This document shows, one piece after another, positions 9,573-19,240 of a stretch of 64,000 nt of DNA (positions are counted from its first letter, which is position 1; each line of letters opens with the position of its first letter). Where the stretch lies: NCBI RefSeq assembly GCF_018881545.1, contig NZ_JACVQD010000001.1:648039-712038 (forward strand), given 5' to 3'. Position numbers and translations under genes: made by a program. The notes beneath the pieces are model-generated. The model was given only the letters and a program-made list of their open reading frames with translations, was not told the origin of the DNA and did not search any database. The stretch is from Polynucleobacter alcilacus (GTDB taxonomy: Bacteria > Pseudomonadota > Gammaproteobacteria > Burkholderiales > Burkholderiaceae).

Positions 9573-10763
9573 TTACTGACGCATCTCATCAATAAGATCA
9601 CGAGCAATTGCTCTTGCTTGCGCATCCACTTCTAAAATTAACTCCAGTGAACTTGCATGAGTTACGCTGATAGCGCTCAAAGTTTTTTCTACGATGGCTG
9701 GGATTTGCAAAAAAGGGATTCTTTCTTCCAAAAAGGCAGCTACGGCAATTTCATTTGCTGCATTCAGGATGGCTGGCGCTGTACCACCAGTCTTTGCAGC
9801 AGCAAACGCCAATGATAGACAAGGGAAACGGGCCAAGTCTGGCTCAGTAAAACTAAGGGTAGCTAATTGGGTCAAATTTAGGGGTGCTACACCAGCAGCA
9901 ATTCGTTCTGGCCAGGCAAGTCCATAAGCAATGGGAGTGCGCATATCCGGTTGGCCCAGTTGCGCAATGACGGAACCATCACGATAACGCACCATGGAAT
10001 GCACCACGCTTTGCGGATGAATAAGTACTCTAATTTTTTCTAGTGGCAAACCAAATAACCAAAACGCCTCTATCACCTCAAGGCCTTTATTCATCATCGT
10101 CGCCGAATCAACCGAGATCTTTCTACCCATTACCCAATTCGGGTGAGCACAAGCTTGATTTGGAGTGACATCTCTCAGTTGCTCTAAAGAACTATCTCTA
10201 AATGGACCACCAGAAGCAGTTAACCAAAGCTCTTCAACACCCTGGCTAGGATGTGGCGTATTTGTAAAATCTTTTGGAAGGCATTGGTAAATGGCATTGT
10301 GCTCACTATCAATAGGTATAAGCTCCCCCCCACCGATTTTCATGGCTTGCATAAAGAGATTGCCAGACATCACTAGCGCCTCTTTATTTGCTAAGAGCAC
10401 CCTTTTACCTGAGTGTGCTGCGGCTAATGTAGGAACTAACCCGGCCGCACCCACTATTGCCGCCATTACCGTATCACAACCGGATTCAGTTACAGCAGTG
10501 ACTAGCGCTTGTGGCCCATATAACACTTGTGTAAGGATTTTTTGCTCAAGTAATAAGGCGCTTAAACGAGCAGCATCAGCAGCATCAGTCACTACTGCAA
10601 TGGCCGGTTTAAATTCAACGCACTGCTCAGCTAATCGATCGACTTGCTTTCCAGCAGTAAGGGCGGCAACATTAAAGCGATTAGGATGAGCACGAATCAC
10701 CTCGAGCGTATTTACCCCGATGGATCCCGTAGATCCCAAGATGGCAACTTGCCTGATTGACAT
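9573..10763 (-). CDS. dxr: 1-deoxy-D-xylulose-5-phosphate reductoisomerase
   Basis: Dxr converts DXP to MEP with NADPH, the committed step of the MEP isoprenoid pathway. The N-terminus has the nucleotide-binding motif [41 protein letters not shown] and [17 protein letters not shown] are the metal- and substrate-binding blocks. The length is 396 aa, normal for the family. ATG at 10763 overlaps the cdsA stop by 1 bp (TGATG); a GTG one codon earlier is also in frame. It supplies precursors for UppS, encoded upstream in the same operon. Confidence 0.97.
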   Translation of the reverse strand: MSIRQVAILGSTGSIGVNTLEVIRAHPNRFNVAALTAGKQVDRLAEQCVEFKPAIAVVTDAADAARLSALLLEQKILTQVLYGPQALVTAVTESGCDTVMAAIVGAAGLVPTLAAAHSGKRVLLANKEALVMSGNLFMQAMKIGGGELIPIDSEHNAIYQCLPKDFTNTPHPSQGVEELWLTASGGPFRDSSLEQLRDVTPNQACAHPNWVMGRKISVDSATMMNKGLEVIEAFWLFGLPLEKIRVLIHPQSVVHSMVRYRDGSVIAQLGQPDMRTPIAYGLAWPERIAAGVAPLNLTQLATLSFTEPDLARFPCLSLAFAAAKTGGTAPAILNAANEIAVAAFLEERIPFLQIPAIVEKTLSAISVTHASSLELILEVDAQARAIARDLIDEMRQ

Positions 10764-11590
10764 CACACTAATCCAGCGAGTAGAGCAGCAATCGGCATGG
10801 TTGGAATCAACGCATCCACGCGATCTAATACGCCACCATGTCCTGGTAATAGATGGCTACTGTCTTTCACTCCGGCCAAACGTTTTAACTGTGACTCAAA
10901 GAGATCCCCAAAGATACTGAAAGCCACTAAAACAGTCACCATGAAAAACATCGGAACCCAACCGAAACGAATGGCCCACGCACCAAATAAAGTAGACTCA
11001 AAAGGTAGGTAAATAACACAGAGTAAAGCGTAGCCATAGCAAAGTAAGAGGCCGCCAATTGCACCCTCAACTGATTTTCCTGGACTAATTTGTATGGCCA
11101 ACTTGCGCTTACCAAACGCCTTCCCAACAAAATAGGCGCCAATATCAGCCACCCATACCAATGCCATGCTACTCAACAAGAACACCAAACCCAGCTCCCG
11201 TAAAAATACCAAAGCAAACCAAGTAGCCGGTAATAAGATCAGACCTAAGACTACATAAAAAGGACGAAGCTTTTGTAATGAAAGATTCATCCCCTTTGCC
11301 AAAACAAAAGGTGCCACAAAGAACCAGAAGATGACTGCCAAGAGTAGCAATGCAAACTGCCATGCAGCGTTTTGCATCCCCAGTAAAAATAAAATGATCA
11401 TCAAGCAAAATAAGGCATAAAGCCATGCAGCACGACCCGCTTCAGCCGCAATCAGGCGACTCCATTCCCAAGCGGCAGCTAGCAAAGCAAACATAAAGAA
11501 AGCGCCAATATAAACCGGTGGTAATAAGAAAAGGATGGGCAAAAGTACCGCCAAAAGAACTAGGGCAGTAATGACTCGGGTTTTTAGCAT
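10763..11590 (-). CDS. cdsA: Phosphatidate cytidylyltransferase
   Basis: CdsA makes CDP-diacylglycerol, the branch point of phospholipid synthesis, in the inner membrane. The 275-aa protein has about seven or eight hydrophobic segments. The C-terminal CDS signature is clear: [20 protein letters not shown], followed by [22 protein letters not shown] lies in the preceding cytoplasmic loop. It is placed between uppS and dxr, as in most betaproteobacteria. Confidence 0.96.
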   Translation of the reverse strand: MLKTRVITALVLLAVLLPILFLLPPVYIGAFFMFALLAAAWEWSRLIAAEAGRAAWLYALFCLMIILFLLGMQNAAWQFALLLLAVIFWFFVAPFVLAKGMNLSLQKLRPFYVVLGLILLPATWFALVFLRELGLVFLLSSMALVWVADIGAYFVGKAFGKRKLAIQISPGKSVEGAIGGLLLCYGYALLCVIYLPFESTLFGAWAIRFGWVPMFFMVTVLVAFSIFGDLFESQLKRLAGVKDSSHLLPGHGGVLDRVDALIPTMPIAALLAGLV

Positions 11591-11606
11591 GGAGAATTGT
11601 TTTTAA

Positions 11607-12383
11607 TTAGCAGACTGCATCGCTCATTACTTGCGAGGCAAGCTGAGCACTAGTTCGCCCAAAACGGCGCTCGCGCTGACTAAACCAGTCAAACGCTTTT
11701 CTTAATTCAAGCTCGTCAAAATCAGGCCATAAAACATCAGTGAAATACAACTCGGTATAAGCAAGCTGCCACAACAAGAAATTACTCACGCGTTGCTCAC
11801 CACCGGTGCGAATGAACAAATCAGGCTCAGGAGCATATGCCATGGAAAGATGAGGCTGTAAGAGCTCTTCACTCAGCTCTTCAGGCTTTAAATTAGGGTT
11901 CACTTCTAAACAACGGCGCATTGCTTGCAAAATATCCCAGCGTCCACCATAGTTTGCTGCGATCGTAAAGGTTAAGGCTTTGCACCCAGCAGTTTTTTCT
12001 TCAGAAAATTGAACCATCTCTTGAATCGCAGAATCAAAGCGGCTCAAGTCGCCGATCAAGCGCAAAGAAATATCATTCTCTGCAAGACGTGAAACCTCAC
12101 CCTTGAGTGACTTCAGAAACAACTTCATTAAGAAGCCCACCTCTTCCGGTGGACGACGCCAATTTTCTGAGCTGAAGGCAAATACCGTCAAATACTCCAC
12201 ACCAATACGGCGGCATTCTTGCACGATCTTGCGTACAGCACCCAAGCCTTCAGAATGCCCGGCTACGCGGGGCATCAAGCGCTTACTAGCCCAACGCCCA
12301 TTGCCATCCATGATGATGGCCACATGGCGAGGAATGGCGCTTACCTCTGGGATATCAATGGTTGAACTCAGGTGCTGGGTCAT
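11607..12383 (-). CDS. uppS: Undecaprenyl diphosphate synthase
   Basis: UppS extends FPP to the C55 lipid carrier for peptidoglycan and LPS. The 258-aa protein contains [13 protein letters not shown] with the catalytic Asp, [17 protein letters not shown], and [20 protein letters not shown] in its C-terminal half, all diagnostic for cis-prenyltransferases. The length is typical (about 250 aa). It lies 25 bp downstream of frr. Confidence 0.96.
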   Translation of the reverse strand: MTQHLSSTIDIPEVSAIPRHVAIIMDGNGRWASKRLMPRVAGHSEGLGAVRKIVQECRRIGVEYLTVFAFSSENWRRPPEEVGFLMKLFLKSLKGEVSRLAENDISLRLIGDLSRFDSAIQEMVQFSEEKTAGCKALTFTIAANYGGRWDILQAMRRCLEVNPNLKPEELSEELLQPHLSMAYAPEPDLFIRTGGEQRVSNFLLWQLAYTELYFTDVLWPDFDELELRKAFDWFSQRERRFGRTSAQLASQVMSDAVC

Positions 12384-12408
12384 AAGAGCTAATAATTCAA
12401 TCGGGTAC

Positions 12409-12969
12409 TTAAACCGTCATGATCTCTTTTTCTTTTTCGGAGACAAGCTTATCAATGTCAATCACGGCCTTATCGGTCATCTTCTGGATTTCATCGGTTG
12501 CACGACGTTCTTCATCCTCAGAAATTTCTTTATCTTTAGTTAAGCGCTTGAGATGCTCATTCGCATCGCGACGTAAATTACGCACAGCAATTTTGGTCTC
12601 TTCGCCTTCATTCTTGACAACTTTGGTTAAATCGCGACGACGCTCTTCAGTCAATGCCGGCATGGGCACCCGAATGACAGTGCCTTGTGAGGCAGGGTTC
12701 AAACCCAAATCCGAATCCCGAATTGCCTTTTCAATTGCAGCCACCATCGTCTTTTCAAATGGTTGAACGTTGATGGTGCGAGCATCAGCCAAACCCAAAC
12801 TAGCCACCTGACTTAATGGGGTTGGGTTACCGTAGTAATCGACTTGAATGTGCTCCAAAATTCCTGGGTTAGCACGTCCAGAGCGAATCTTGGCTAAATT
12901 GGTTTTCAATGCATCAAGAGACTTTTGCATCTTTTGATCGGTATTGGTTTTAATTTCTGCTGCAGACAT
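12409..12969 (-). CDS. frr: Ribosome recycling factor
   Basis: RRF splits post-termination ribosomes together with EF-G. The 186-aa length is canonical. It opens with a helix containing [22 protein letters not shown], followed by [15 protein letters not shown] sequence (here [20 protein letters not shown]) and the helical [15 protein letters not shown] block. A strong AGGAGG ribosome-binding site lies just ahead of the ATG at 12969. It follows pyrH after 11 bp, the standard order. Confidence 0.97.
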   Translation of the reverse strand: MSAAEIKTNTDQKMQKSLDALKTNLAKIRSGRANPGILEHIQVDYYGNPTPLSQVASLGLADARTINVQPFEKTMVAAIEKAIRDSDLGLNPASQGTVIRVPMPALTEERRRDLTKVVKNEGEETKIAVRNLRRDANEHLKRLTKDKEISEDEERRATDEIQKMTDKAVIDIDKLVSEKEKEIMTV

Positions 12970-12980
12970 TTGGCCTCCTA

Positions 12981-13691
12981 TTAAACGTGTACCAAGGTAC
13001 CTTCAGGTTCACCTTGAACCACGCGCATCAAGGCGCCTGGTTTGAGAATCGAAAATACTTTGATTGGTAATTTACGGTCGCGACACAATGCAAAAGCAGT
13101 TGCATCCATGACTTGTAAGTTCTTAATAATTGCTTCATCAAAAGTAATGGTCTTATATAGAGTAGCTGTTGGATCTTTCACAGGGTCCGCACTGTAGATG
13201 CCATCGACCTTGGTTGCCTTCAGCATGACATCAACACCCATCTCAGCACCCCGAAGAGCGGCTGCAGTATCGGTGGTAAAGAATGGATTGCCAGTACCCG
13301 CTGCAAAAATCACCACTTTGCCCTCACCCATTGCCCGAATTGCACGCGGGCGAATATAAGGTTCAACCACTTGATCCATTCGAAGCGCAGATTGAACTCG
13401 AGCTTCAACCCCTTTTTGACGTAAAGCATCTTGTAGTGCGAGGGAATTCATCATGGTTGCCAACATACCCATGTAATCGGCTGTTGCACGATCCATACCG
13501 GCAGCACCACCAGCAACACCGCGGAAAATGTTTCCGCCACCGATCACAATAGCAAGCTCTACACCGCTATTGACCACTTGCGCAATCTCAGCAACCATAG
13601 CGTCGATTGTGACTGGATTGATGCCAAAAGCATCGTCACCCATCAGGGCTTCACCAGATAATTTGAGGAGGACGCGTTTGTAGCCTGGCAT
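12981..13691 (-). CDS. pyrH: UMP kinase
   Basis: PyrH phosphorylates UMP to UDP, feeding pyrimidine and UDP-sugar pools. The 236-aa amino-acid-kinase-fold protein has [13 protein letters not shown] at the N-terminus, [11 protein letters not shown] for phosphate binding, [15 protein letters not shown], and [16 protein letters not shown]. It is the first gene after the rpsB-tsf terminator, and a TATAAT box about 80 bp upstream suggests that the long pyrH-to-rnhB operon starts here. Confidence 0.97.
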   Translation of the reverse strand: MPGYKRVLLKLSGEALMGDDAFGINPVTIDAMVAEIAQVVNSGVELAIVIGGGNIFRGVAGGAAGMDRATADYMGMLATMMNSLALQDALRQKGVEARVQSALRMDQVVEPYIRPRAIRAMGEGKVVIFAAGTGNPFFTTDTAAALRGAEMGVDVMLKATKVDGIYSADPVKDPTATLYKTITFDEAIIKNLQVMDATAFALCRDRKLPIKVFSILKPGALMRVVQGEPEGTLVHV

Positions 13692-13771
13692 ATTTTTATT
13701 TTCCGTAATTTGCCAAGTAATTTGCTTACTTAGCTTATTGATCTTTAAGCACTTTTTAATATCTCTGCCAA

Positions 13772-13777
13772 ATTATA
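13772..13777 (-). promoter_or_regulatory. Probable -10 box of the pyrH operon
   Basis: Read on the minus strand this is a perfect TATAAT about 80 bp upstream of the pyrH start and just beyond the tsf terminator. The -35 at 17-bp spacing (TCTTTG) is poor, so the call rests on the -10 and the position. Confidence 0.5.
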
Positions 13778-13799
13778 AAGGGCTTAGGAAAGATCAAAG

Positions 13800-13835
13800 A
13801 AAAGGGCATAGAAACTGAGGTTCCTATGCCCTTTT
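13800..13835 (-). terminator. Intrinsic terminator of the rpsB-tsf operon
   Basis: A 12-bp perfect stem (AAAAGGGCATAG against CTATGCCCTTTT) with a 12-nt loop sits 41 bp beyond the tsf stop. On the minus strand the right arm ends in TTTT followed by CTTTG, a short U-tract. It separates rpsB-tsf from the pyrH operon. Confidence 0.85.
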
Positions 13836-13876
13836 GGGTATTACCGATCATCTGGGGCAAGCCCCAAAACAGCTAT

Positions 13877-14761
13877 TTACGCAGTTGCTTTAGAGGCAGC
13901 AGCTACCTGGGCAGCCACTTCAGCAGCGAAGTCGTCTTGACGCTTCTCAATGCCCTCACCCACAACAAACATGGTGAAACCTTGGATTGTTGTATTCGCG
14001 GCCTTAAGCATTTGCTCAACGGTTTGCTTATCGTTCTTCACGAAAGTTTGATTCAATAAAGAAACCTCTTTGAGGTACTTCTGAATCGAACCTTCAACCA
14101 TCTTTTCAACGATTTCTGGTGGTTTACCAGATTCAGCTGCCTTTTGAACCGCAACACTACGCTCAACAGCAATGGATTCAGCAGGAACATCGGCCATAGA
14201 CAAAGCCACTGGCTTCATTGCAGCAATATGCATTGCTACATCTTTAGCTGCAAGCTCATCGCCATCAAACTCGACCAGCACACCAATACGAGTTCCATGG
14301 AGATAAGACACTAATTTGCCGCCACTAGTGAAACGCTTGAAACGACGTGGCATGATGTTTTCGCCGATCTTACCGATCAACGCACTGCGAACTTCATCAA
14401 CCGTTTGACCATTCATTGGCAATCCAAGCAAGGCAGCTATGTCTGCTGGATTCTGATCAGCAATTAACTTTACGCACGCGTTTGTAAATGCCAAGAAATC
14501 ATTATTCTTAGAAACAAAATCAGTTTCGCAGTTCACTTCAAGCAAAGCACCAGTCGTACCATCGATATAAGAAACTACAATGCCTTCAGCCGTTACACGG
14601 GAAGCTGCTTTACCTGCTTTGCTACCCAGCTTTACACGCAGAATTTCTTCTGCACGAGCCATATCACCTTCAGCCTCAGTCAAAGCCTTTTTGCACTCCA
14701 TCATGGGAGCATCCGTCTTGGCGCGTAACTCGCCAACCATTGCAGCGGTAATAGCGGCCAT
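13877..14761 (-). CDS. tsf: Elongation factor Ts
   Basis: EF-Ts is the nucleotide exchange factor of EF-Tu. The 294-aa protein opens with the UBA-like helical domain, including [19 protein letters not shown] and [16 protein letters not shown]. It continues with [21 protein letters not shown] and the C-terminal [18 protein letters not shown] at 14761 overlaps the rpsB stop by 1 bp (TAATG), so the two are translationally coupled. Confidence 0.97.
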   Translation of the reverse strand: MAAITAAMVGELRAKTDAPMMECKKALTEAEGDMARAEEILRVKLGSKAGKAASRVTAEGIVVSYIDGTTGALLEVNCETDFVSKNNDFLAFTNACVKLIADQNPADIAALLGLPMNGQTVDEVRSALIGKIGENIMPRRFKRFTSGGKLVSYLHGTRIGVLVEFDGDELAAKDVAMHIAAMKPVALSMADVPAESIAVERSVAVQKAAESGKPPEIVEKMVEGSIQKYLKEVSLLNQTFVKNDKQTVEQMLKAANTTIQGFTMFVVGEGIEKRQDDFAAEVAAQVAAASKATA

Positions 14762-15510
14762 TATTCAGCTTTCCCTTCTTCAACAAACTCTTCTTCGCCT
14801 TCTTTAACCGCTGTCAAGATTTCTTGAACAGAGTTAGCCTTGCCTTCAAGGATTGCATCAGCAATACCGCGGGCATACAGGGTTACGGCTTTGCTAGAGT
14901 CATCGTTACCAGGAATGATGTAATCAATACCTTCTGGTGAGTGGTTGGTGTCCACAACAGCAATTACTGGAATACCAAGCTTATTGGCTTCTGTAATAGC
15001 AATCTTGTGATAGCCAACGTCCACTACGAAAATAGCATCAGGAACGCCGTTCAAATCTTGAATACCGCCAAGTGCTTTTTGCAATTTGTCGAGATCCCGA
15101 TCGTTGGTCAAAGCTTCTTTCTTAGAAAGCTTTTCCCAATCGCCAGCCTCTTTAGCAACTGCCATATCTTTCAAACGCTTAAGGGAACCTTTTACAGTTT
15201 TGAAATTGGTGAGCGTACCGCCCAACCAACGGCTGTCGATGTAAGGCATACCAGCACGAGCAGCTTCTTCAGCAATAATCTCGCGTGATTGACGCTTGGT
15301 ACCAACAAATAAAATCGTGCCACGGTTAGAAGCAACCTGCTTTGCAAATTTCAGGGCGTCCTGAAACATCGGCAAGGTTTTTTCCAAATTGATAATGTGA
15401 ATTTTATTGCGATGGCCGAAAATATAGGGGGCCATTCTTGGGGACCAGAAACGGGTTTGGTGACCAAAATGGCAACCGGCTTCCAGCATTTGACGCATAG
15501 TTACTGACAT
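14761..15510 (-). CDS. rpsB: 30S ribosomal protein S2
   Basis: S2 is an essential late-assembling small-subunit protein. The 249-aa sequence has [18 protein letters not shown] near the N-terminus, [30 protein letters not shown], and [25 protein letters not shown] strong TTAGGAGA ribosome-binding site precedes the ATG at 15510. The ~100-nt leader upstream contains a two-stem structure that may mediate S2 autoregulation (separate entry). Confidence 0.98.
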   Translation of the reverse strand: MSVTMRQMLEAGCHFGHQTRFWSPRMAPYIFGHRNKIHIINLEKTLPMFQDALKFAKQVASNRGTILFVGTKRQSREIIAEEAARAGMPYIDSRWLGGTLTNFKTVKGSLKRLKDMAVAKEAGDWEKLSKKEALTNDRDLDKLQKALGGIQDLNGVPDAIFVVDVGYHKIAITEANKLGIPVIAVVDTNHSPEGIDYIIPGNDDSSKAVTLYARGIADAILEGKANSVQEILTAVKEGEEEFVEEGKAE

Positions 15511-15535
15511 AACTTCTCCTAAGGGTTGGTTCTAA

Positions 15536-15583
15536 AGTTGAGTCCTAGCTGCGCTAAAAAGCGCCACCCTGGAAGGCTCAACT
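15536..15583 (-). promoter_or_regulatory. Structured 5' leader of rpsB (candidate S2 autoregulatory element)
   Basis: Read on the minus strand, AGTTGAG (15583-15577) pairs with CTCAACT (15542-15536) as an outer 7-bp stem. Inside it lies a hairpin, GCGCT-TTTT-AGCGC (15564-15551). The element sits between a TATAAT box at 15623-15618 and the rpsB ribosome-binding site. S2 autoregulation of rpsB-tsf through a 5' leader is established in gammaproteobacteria; homology of this structure to that element is inferred, not tested. Confidence 0.55.
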
Positions 15584-15617
15584 CGCGATTTCAAGTCAAA
15601 AAAGACCTGAGAGCAAA

Positions 15618-15623
15618 ATTATA
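15618..15623 (-). promoter_or_regulatory. Probable -10 box of the rpsB-tsf promoter
   Basis: There is a perfect TATAAT on the minus strand about 108 bp ahead of the rpsB ATG, within an AT-rich segment. No good -35 is seen at 16-18 bp. Transcription would start near 15611 and yield a leader of about 100 nt. Confidence 0.55.
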
Positions 15624-15714
15624 GCTTAAATATCAATGCTATAGCTACTCTTCCCATACTCAAAACAAGGTGAGAACAGCATGAAACCGTCGTAAGGGAC
15701 TCTCAAAATAGGAG

Positions 15715-15737
15715 GATTGCCTAATTTTTAGGCAATC
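15715..15737. promoter_or_regulatory. Perfect inverted repeat between rpsB and map
   Basis: GATTGCCTAA (15715-15724), a 3-nt TTT loop, and TTAGGCAATC (15728-15737) form a perfect 10-bp dyad in the divergent rpsB/map intergenic region, about 40 bp ahead of map. Neither side carries a U-tract, so it does not look like an intrinsic terminator. It is more like an operator or an RNA hairpin. Function unknown. Confidence 0.6.
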
Positions 15738-15777
15738 AGGGTGAGCCAAAAATTGCCAAGTCGTTGATAATCCAGGC

Positions 15778-16614
15778 ATGAATAGTGTATTTACTGCAGA
15801 AAAAGACATCCTAGGGATGCGTGAGGCTGGACGTTTAGCTAGCGAAGTCCTCGATCACGTGGCTCCTCACGTTAAAGCTGGGGTGACTACCGGTGAGCTG
15901 GACAACATTTGCCATAGCTATATGCGCGATGTCCAAAAAACGATACCTGCGCCACTCAATTATCAGCCCCCAGGCTATCCACCCTTTCCAGCATCAATTT
16001 GCACCTCTGTCAATGATGTGATTTGTCACGGCATTCCCGGGGACAAAGTTCTCAAAAGTGGTGACGTCGTCAATTTAGATATCACAGTCATTACACCGGA
16101 TGGCTACTATGGTGATACTAGCCGGATGTTTATGGTGGGTGAAGTCTCTGTGATGGCAAAACGCCTCACCCAAATTACTTTTGAATGTATGTGGCTTGGT
16201 ATTGCCCAAGTAAAACCCGGTGCCTCACTAGGAGACATCGGCCACGTGATTCAAACTCATGCAGAAAAAGCGGGTTACTCCGTGGTTCGTGAGTACTGCG
16301 GTCACGGCATTGGTCAAGTATTTCACCAAGACCCCCAAATTCTTCACTATGGCAAACCTGGCACTGGTGAAAAGCTCGTTACCGGCATGACATTCACCAT
16401 CGAACCCATGATTAATGCTGGCCGTCGTGAGATTCGTACCATGCCCGATCAATGGACAGTTAAAACAAAAGATCGCAGTCTATCGGCGCAATGGGAACAC
16501 ACCTTACTTGTTACCCAGACCGGGGTCGAAGTGCTCACCTGGTCAGAAGGCAGTAATCCTCCTCCGGATTGCGTTAAGGGTCTATCTTTTAGACCAAGCT
16601 TGGCTAGCGCCTAA
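15778..16614 (+). CDS. map: Methionine aminopeptidase, type I
   Basis: Map removes N-terminal Met from nascent proteins, which fits its place opposite rpsB-tsf. The 278-aa pita-bread-fold enzyme shows its metal ligands in order: the Asp pair in NLDITVITPDGYYGDTS, His in GHGIGQVFHQDP, Glu in FTIEPMIN and Glu in AQWEHTLLVT. The length is slightly above the E. coli enzyme (264 aa). There is no evident ribosome-binding site, and a GATAAT box lies only 6 bp before the ATG (15766-15771), so the transcript may be leaderless. glnD follows after 4 bp. Confidence 0.96.
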   Translation: MNSVFTAEKDILGMREAGRLASEVLDHVAPHVKAGVTTGELDNICHSYMRDVQKTIPAPLNYQPPGYPPFPASICTSVNDVICHGIPGDKVLKSGDVVNLDITVITPDGYYGDTSRMFMVGEVSVMAKRLTQITFECMWLGIAQVKPGASLGDIGHVIQTHAEKAGYSVVREYCGHGIGQVFHQDPQILHYGKPGTGEKLVTGMTFTIEPMINAGRREIRTMPDQWTVKTKDRSLSAQWEHTLLVTQTGVEVLTWSEGSNPPPDCVKGLSFRPSLASA

Positions 16615-16618
16615 GTCA

Positions 16619-19219
16619 ATGAGCATCATGCAGCAAGCGGTAAAGGGTATTACGGATACGGTAAGTCTGAGGGCCGCCAGAGAAATTGCCTATGCAGAAT
16701 TTAGGGAAACACAAGTTGTTGGCAAACTGATAAAACAACTAAGCAAATTCAGCGATGAGCTCTTAATACACTTATGGAATAGTTGCGAGCTCAGTAATGA
16801 AGCTGCTCTTGTTGCCGTTGGGGGGTTTGGAAGAGGCGCCTTGTTTCCCTACTCTGATATTGATATTTTAATCTTGCTGCCAGCAGATGAGCAGTTAGCT
16901 AGCTCTCTATCAAAGAAGGTTGAGCAGTTCGTTGCAAGCTGTTGGGATACCGGCTTGGAGATTGGCTCTTCAGTCAGAACCGTTGCAGAATGTATTTCTG
17001 AATCAGAGCAAGATATCACCGTACGAACTTCCTTACTCGAGTCACGCCTACTGTGCGGCAAGAAACCACTCTTTAAGGAATTTGCTAAAGCATTTGAAGA
17101 AGCTTTAGACCCCAAAGCTTTCTTTCAAGCCAAACAAGCAGAACAAATCCAGCGTCACTATAAATACCAAGACACTCCCTATTCATTGGAACCCAATTGC
17201 AAAGAAAGCCCGGGGGGCTTGCGTGATTTACAGGTCATCTCTTGGGTTAGTAAGGCAGCGCTACTGGGCAATACTTTTAAGGATTTATACCAGTCCGGCT
17301 TAGTAACCCAGCGTGAGCTCACGGAACTGAACCGTAATCAGCGTTTTCTAGAAACGCTGCGAGCCAACCTGCATTTACTAGCTGGACGTAGGCAAGATGT
17401 CCTCGCATTTGACTGGCAAGCTGCCTTAGCAGCCTCAATGGGTATTCAGGAAGAATCATCGCGTCAAGCCAGTGAGGCGATTATGCGTCGTTACTATTGG
17501 GCTGCCAAAGCCGTTACCCAATTAAATGATGTCCTCTTGCAGAATATTGAGGCCTTACTCTTTCCTCAAGAATCCAAGACCACTCACCCCATACTAGGCG
17601 AAGGCAATGAGTATTTCATTGAAAGACAGGGCGTTCTAGATATCACAGATCCACAGTTATATCAAAAGCATCCCGAGCAAATTTTGCGAACTTTTTTGGT
17701 CTTTGCTCAAACATCCAATGTGAAGAGTCTCTCTGCTACTATTTTTCGGGCTCTATACAACGCTCGTCAAAAGATGGATAGCAAGTGGCGCACTAACCCA
17801 ATCAATCGCGCACTCTTTATGGAGATCCTGAAACAACCTGAAGGTGTCAGTCGTGCTTTTCAGTTAATGAATCGTAGCAGTGTATTAGGTCGTTATCTGC
17901 CCGCTTTTCGGAGGATTGTGGGGCAGATGCAGCATGATTTATTTCATATTTATACCGTTGATCAGCATATCCTGATGGTGCTGCGCAATGTGCGTCGCTT
18001 CATGGTGATTGAACACACCCATGAATTCCCTTTTTGTAGCAGCTTAATTGCTCGCTTTAAAAAACCTTGGTTACTGGTGATTGCAGCCCTCTTTCACGAT
18101 ATTGCTAAAGGGCGTGGTGGCGATCACTCACAGCTTGGTAAAGCAGATGCCCGAAAGTTTGCTAAAGACCATGGCTTAGATAAAAAAGATACTGAGCTAT
18201 TAGTGTGGCTGGTTGCAGAACATCTCAATATGAGTCAGGTTGCTCAGAAGCAGGACATTACTGACCCTGATGTGGTGAGTGCATTTGCTAAAAAGATGGG
18301 TGATGAACGACATCTGACTGCACTTTACTTATTAACTGTAGCGGATGTGCGCGGTACCAGCCATAAAGTGTGGAATGCCTGGAAAGGCAAACTATTAGAA
18401 GACCTTTATCGTGCAACCTTAAGAGTCTTAGGTGGCGCTAAACCGGACGCATCATCAGATCTAGCGCAGCATCAAGAAGAATCTCGCACAAAATTACGCC
18501 TCTACGGTATTACTGATGAGTCTTATGATGACTTGTGGAAGCAATTAGATGTTGCCTTCTTCCTCAGGCAAGATTCATCTGATATAGCTTGGCTCACCCG
18601 CCATCTTTATAACAAAGTGAATAATGACCAGCCCATTGTTCGAGCACGCCTGTCGCCAATTGGAGAGGGTTTGCAAGTGGCCGTCTATGTAAAAGACCAA
18701 GAAGACCTTTTTGCACGTATTTGCGCTTATTTTGAAAGACATGGTTTCTCAATTTGGGATGCGCGTATTCACACAACGCGTCATGGCTACGCTTTAGATA
18801 CCTTCCAAATTTCTGGTAGCAACTTAGTAGATGAAGGCGGTAGTTATCGCGACATCATTCAACTAGTAGAGTTTGAATTAACAGCTGCATTAATGAATAC
18901 GGAGCCTTTGCCAAATCCAAGTATGGGTCGTCTTTCCAGACAATCACGCACTTTCCCAATACAGCCAAGGGTGCATATGGTTCCTGATGACCGTGGCAGA
19001 TATTACACACTCGCACTTTCTGCAAGTGACCGCACTGGCTTGCTCTATACCATCTCTAGGGTATTGGCAAAGCATCAGGTCTCTATTCATACTGCCAGAA
19101 TTAATACGCTAGGCGAAAGAGTGGAAGATATTTTATTGCTAGACGCTGCCAATCTGGGTAAGAACCCAAAGCTACAGATACAACTTGAAACAGAATTACT
19201 CGAGGCTTTAGGCGCGTAA
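16619..19219 (+). CDS. glnD: Bifunctional PII uridylyltransferase/uridylyl-removing enzyme
   Basis: GlnD senses glutamine and uridylylates or de-uridylylates PII proteins, controlling nitrogen assimilation. The nucleotidyltransferase motif GGFGRGALFPYSDIDILIL lies at about residues 68-86. A linker precedes the HD domain, FHDIAKGRGGDHS near 492-504, which is the uridylyl-removing site. Two C-terminal ACT domains (about 675-750 and 790-866) bind glutamine. The frame is open further upstream inside map, but ATG at 16619, 4 bp after the map stop, gives 866 aa, close to the family norm near 860-890. No PII gene is in the window. Confidence 0.95.
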   Translation: MSIMQQAVKGITDTVSLRAAREIAYAEFRETQVVGKLIKQLSKFSDELLIHLWNSCELSNEAALVAVGGFGRGALFPYSDIDILILLPADEQLASSLSKKVEQFVASCWDTGLEIGSSVRTVAECISESEQDITVRTSLLESRLLCGKKPLFKEFAKAFEEALDPKAFFQAKQAEQIQRHYKYQDTPYSLEPNCKESPGGLRDLQVISWVSKAALLGNTFKDLYQSGLVTQRELTELNRNQRFLETLRANLHLLAGRRQDVLAFDWQAALAASMGIQEESSRQASEAIMRRYYWAAKAVTQLNDVLLQNIEALLFPQESKTTHPILGEGNEYFIERQGVLDITDPQLYQKHPEQILRTFLVFAQTSNVKSLSATIFRALYNARQKMDSKWRTNPINRALFMEILKQPEGVSRAFQLMNRSSVLGRYLPAFRRIVGQMQHDLFHIYTVDQHILMVLRNVRRFMVIEHTHEFPFCSSLIARFKKPWLLVIAALFHDIAKGRGGDHSQLGKADARKFAKDHGLDKKDTELLVWLVAEHLNMSQVAQKQDITDPDVVSAFAKKMGDERHLTALYLLTVADVRGTSHKVWNAWKGKLLEDLYRATLRVLGGAKPDASSDLAQHQEESRTKLRLYGITDESYDDLWKQLDVAFFLRQDSSDIAWLTRHLYNKVNNDQPIVRARLSPIGEGLQVAVYVKDQEDLFARICAYFERHGFSIWDARIHTTRHGYALDTFQISGSNLVDEGGSYRDIIQLVEFELTAALMNTEPLPNPSMGRLSRQSRTFPIQPRVHMVPDDRGRYYTLALSASDRTGLLYTISRVLAKHQVSIHTARINTLGERVEDILLLDAANLGKNPKLQIQLETELLEALGA

Positions 19220-19240
19220 GCTACAGACGTTTTGCAAAGA

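Noticed and set aside
16415..16618. N-terminal extension of GlnD into map
   Set aside because: It would overlap map by 200 bp; the ATG at 16619 gives the family length and N-terminus.
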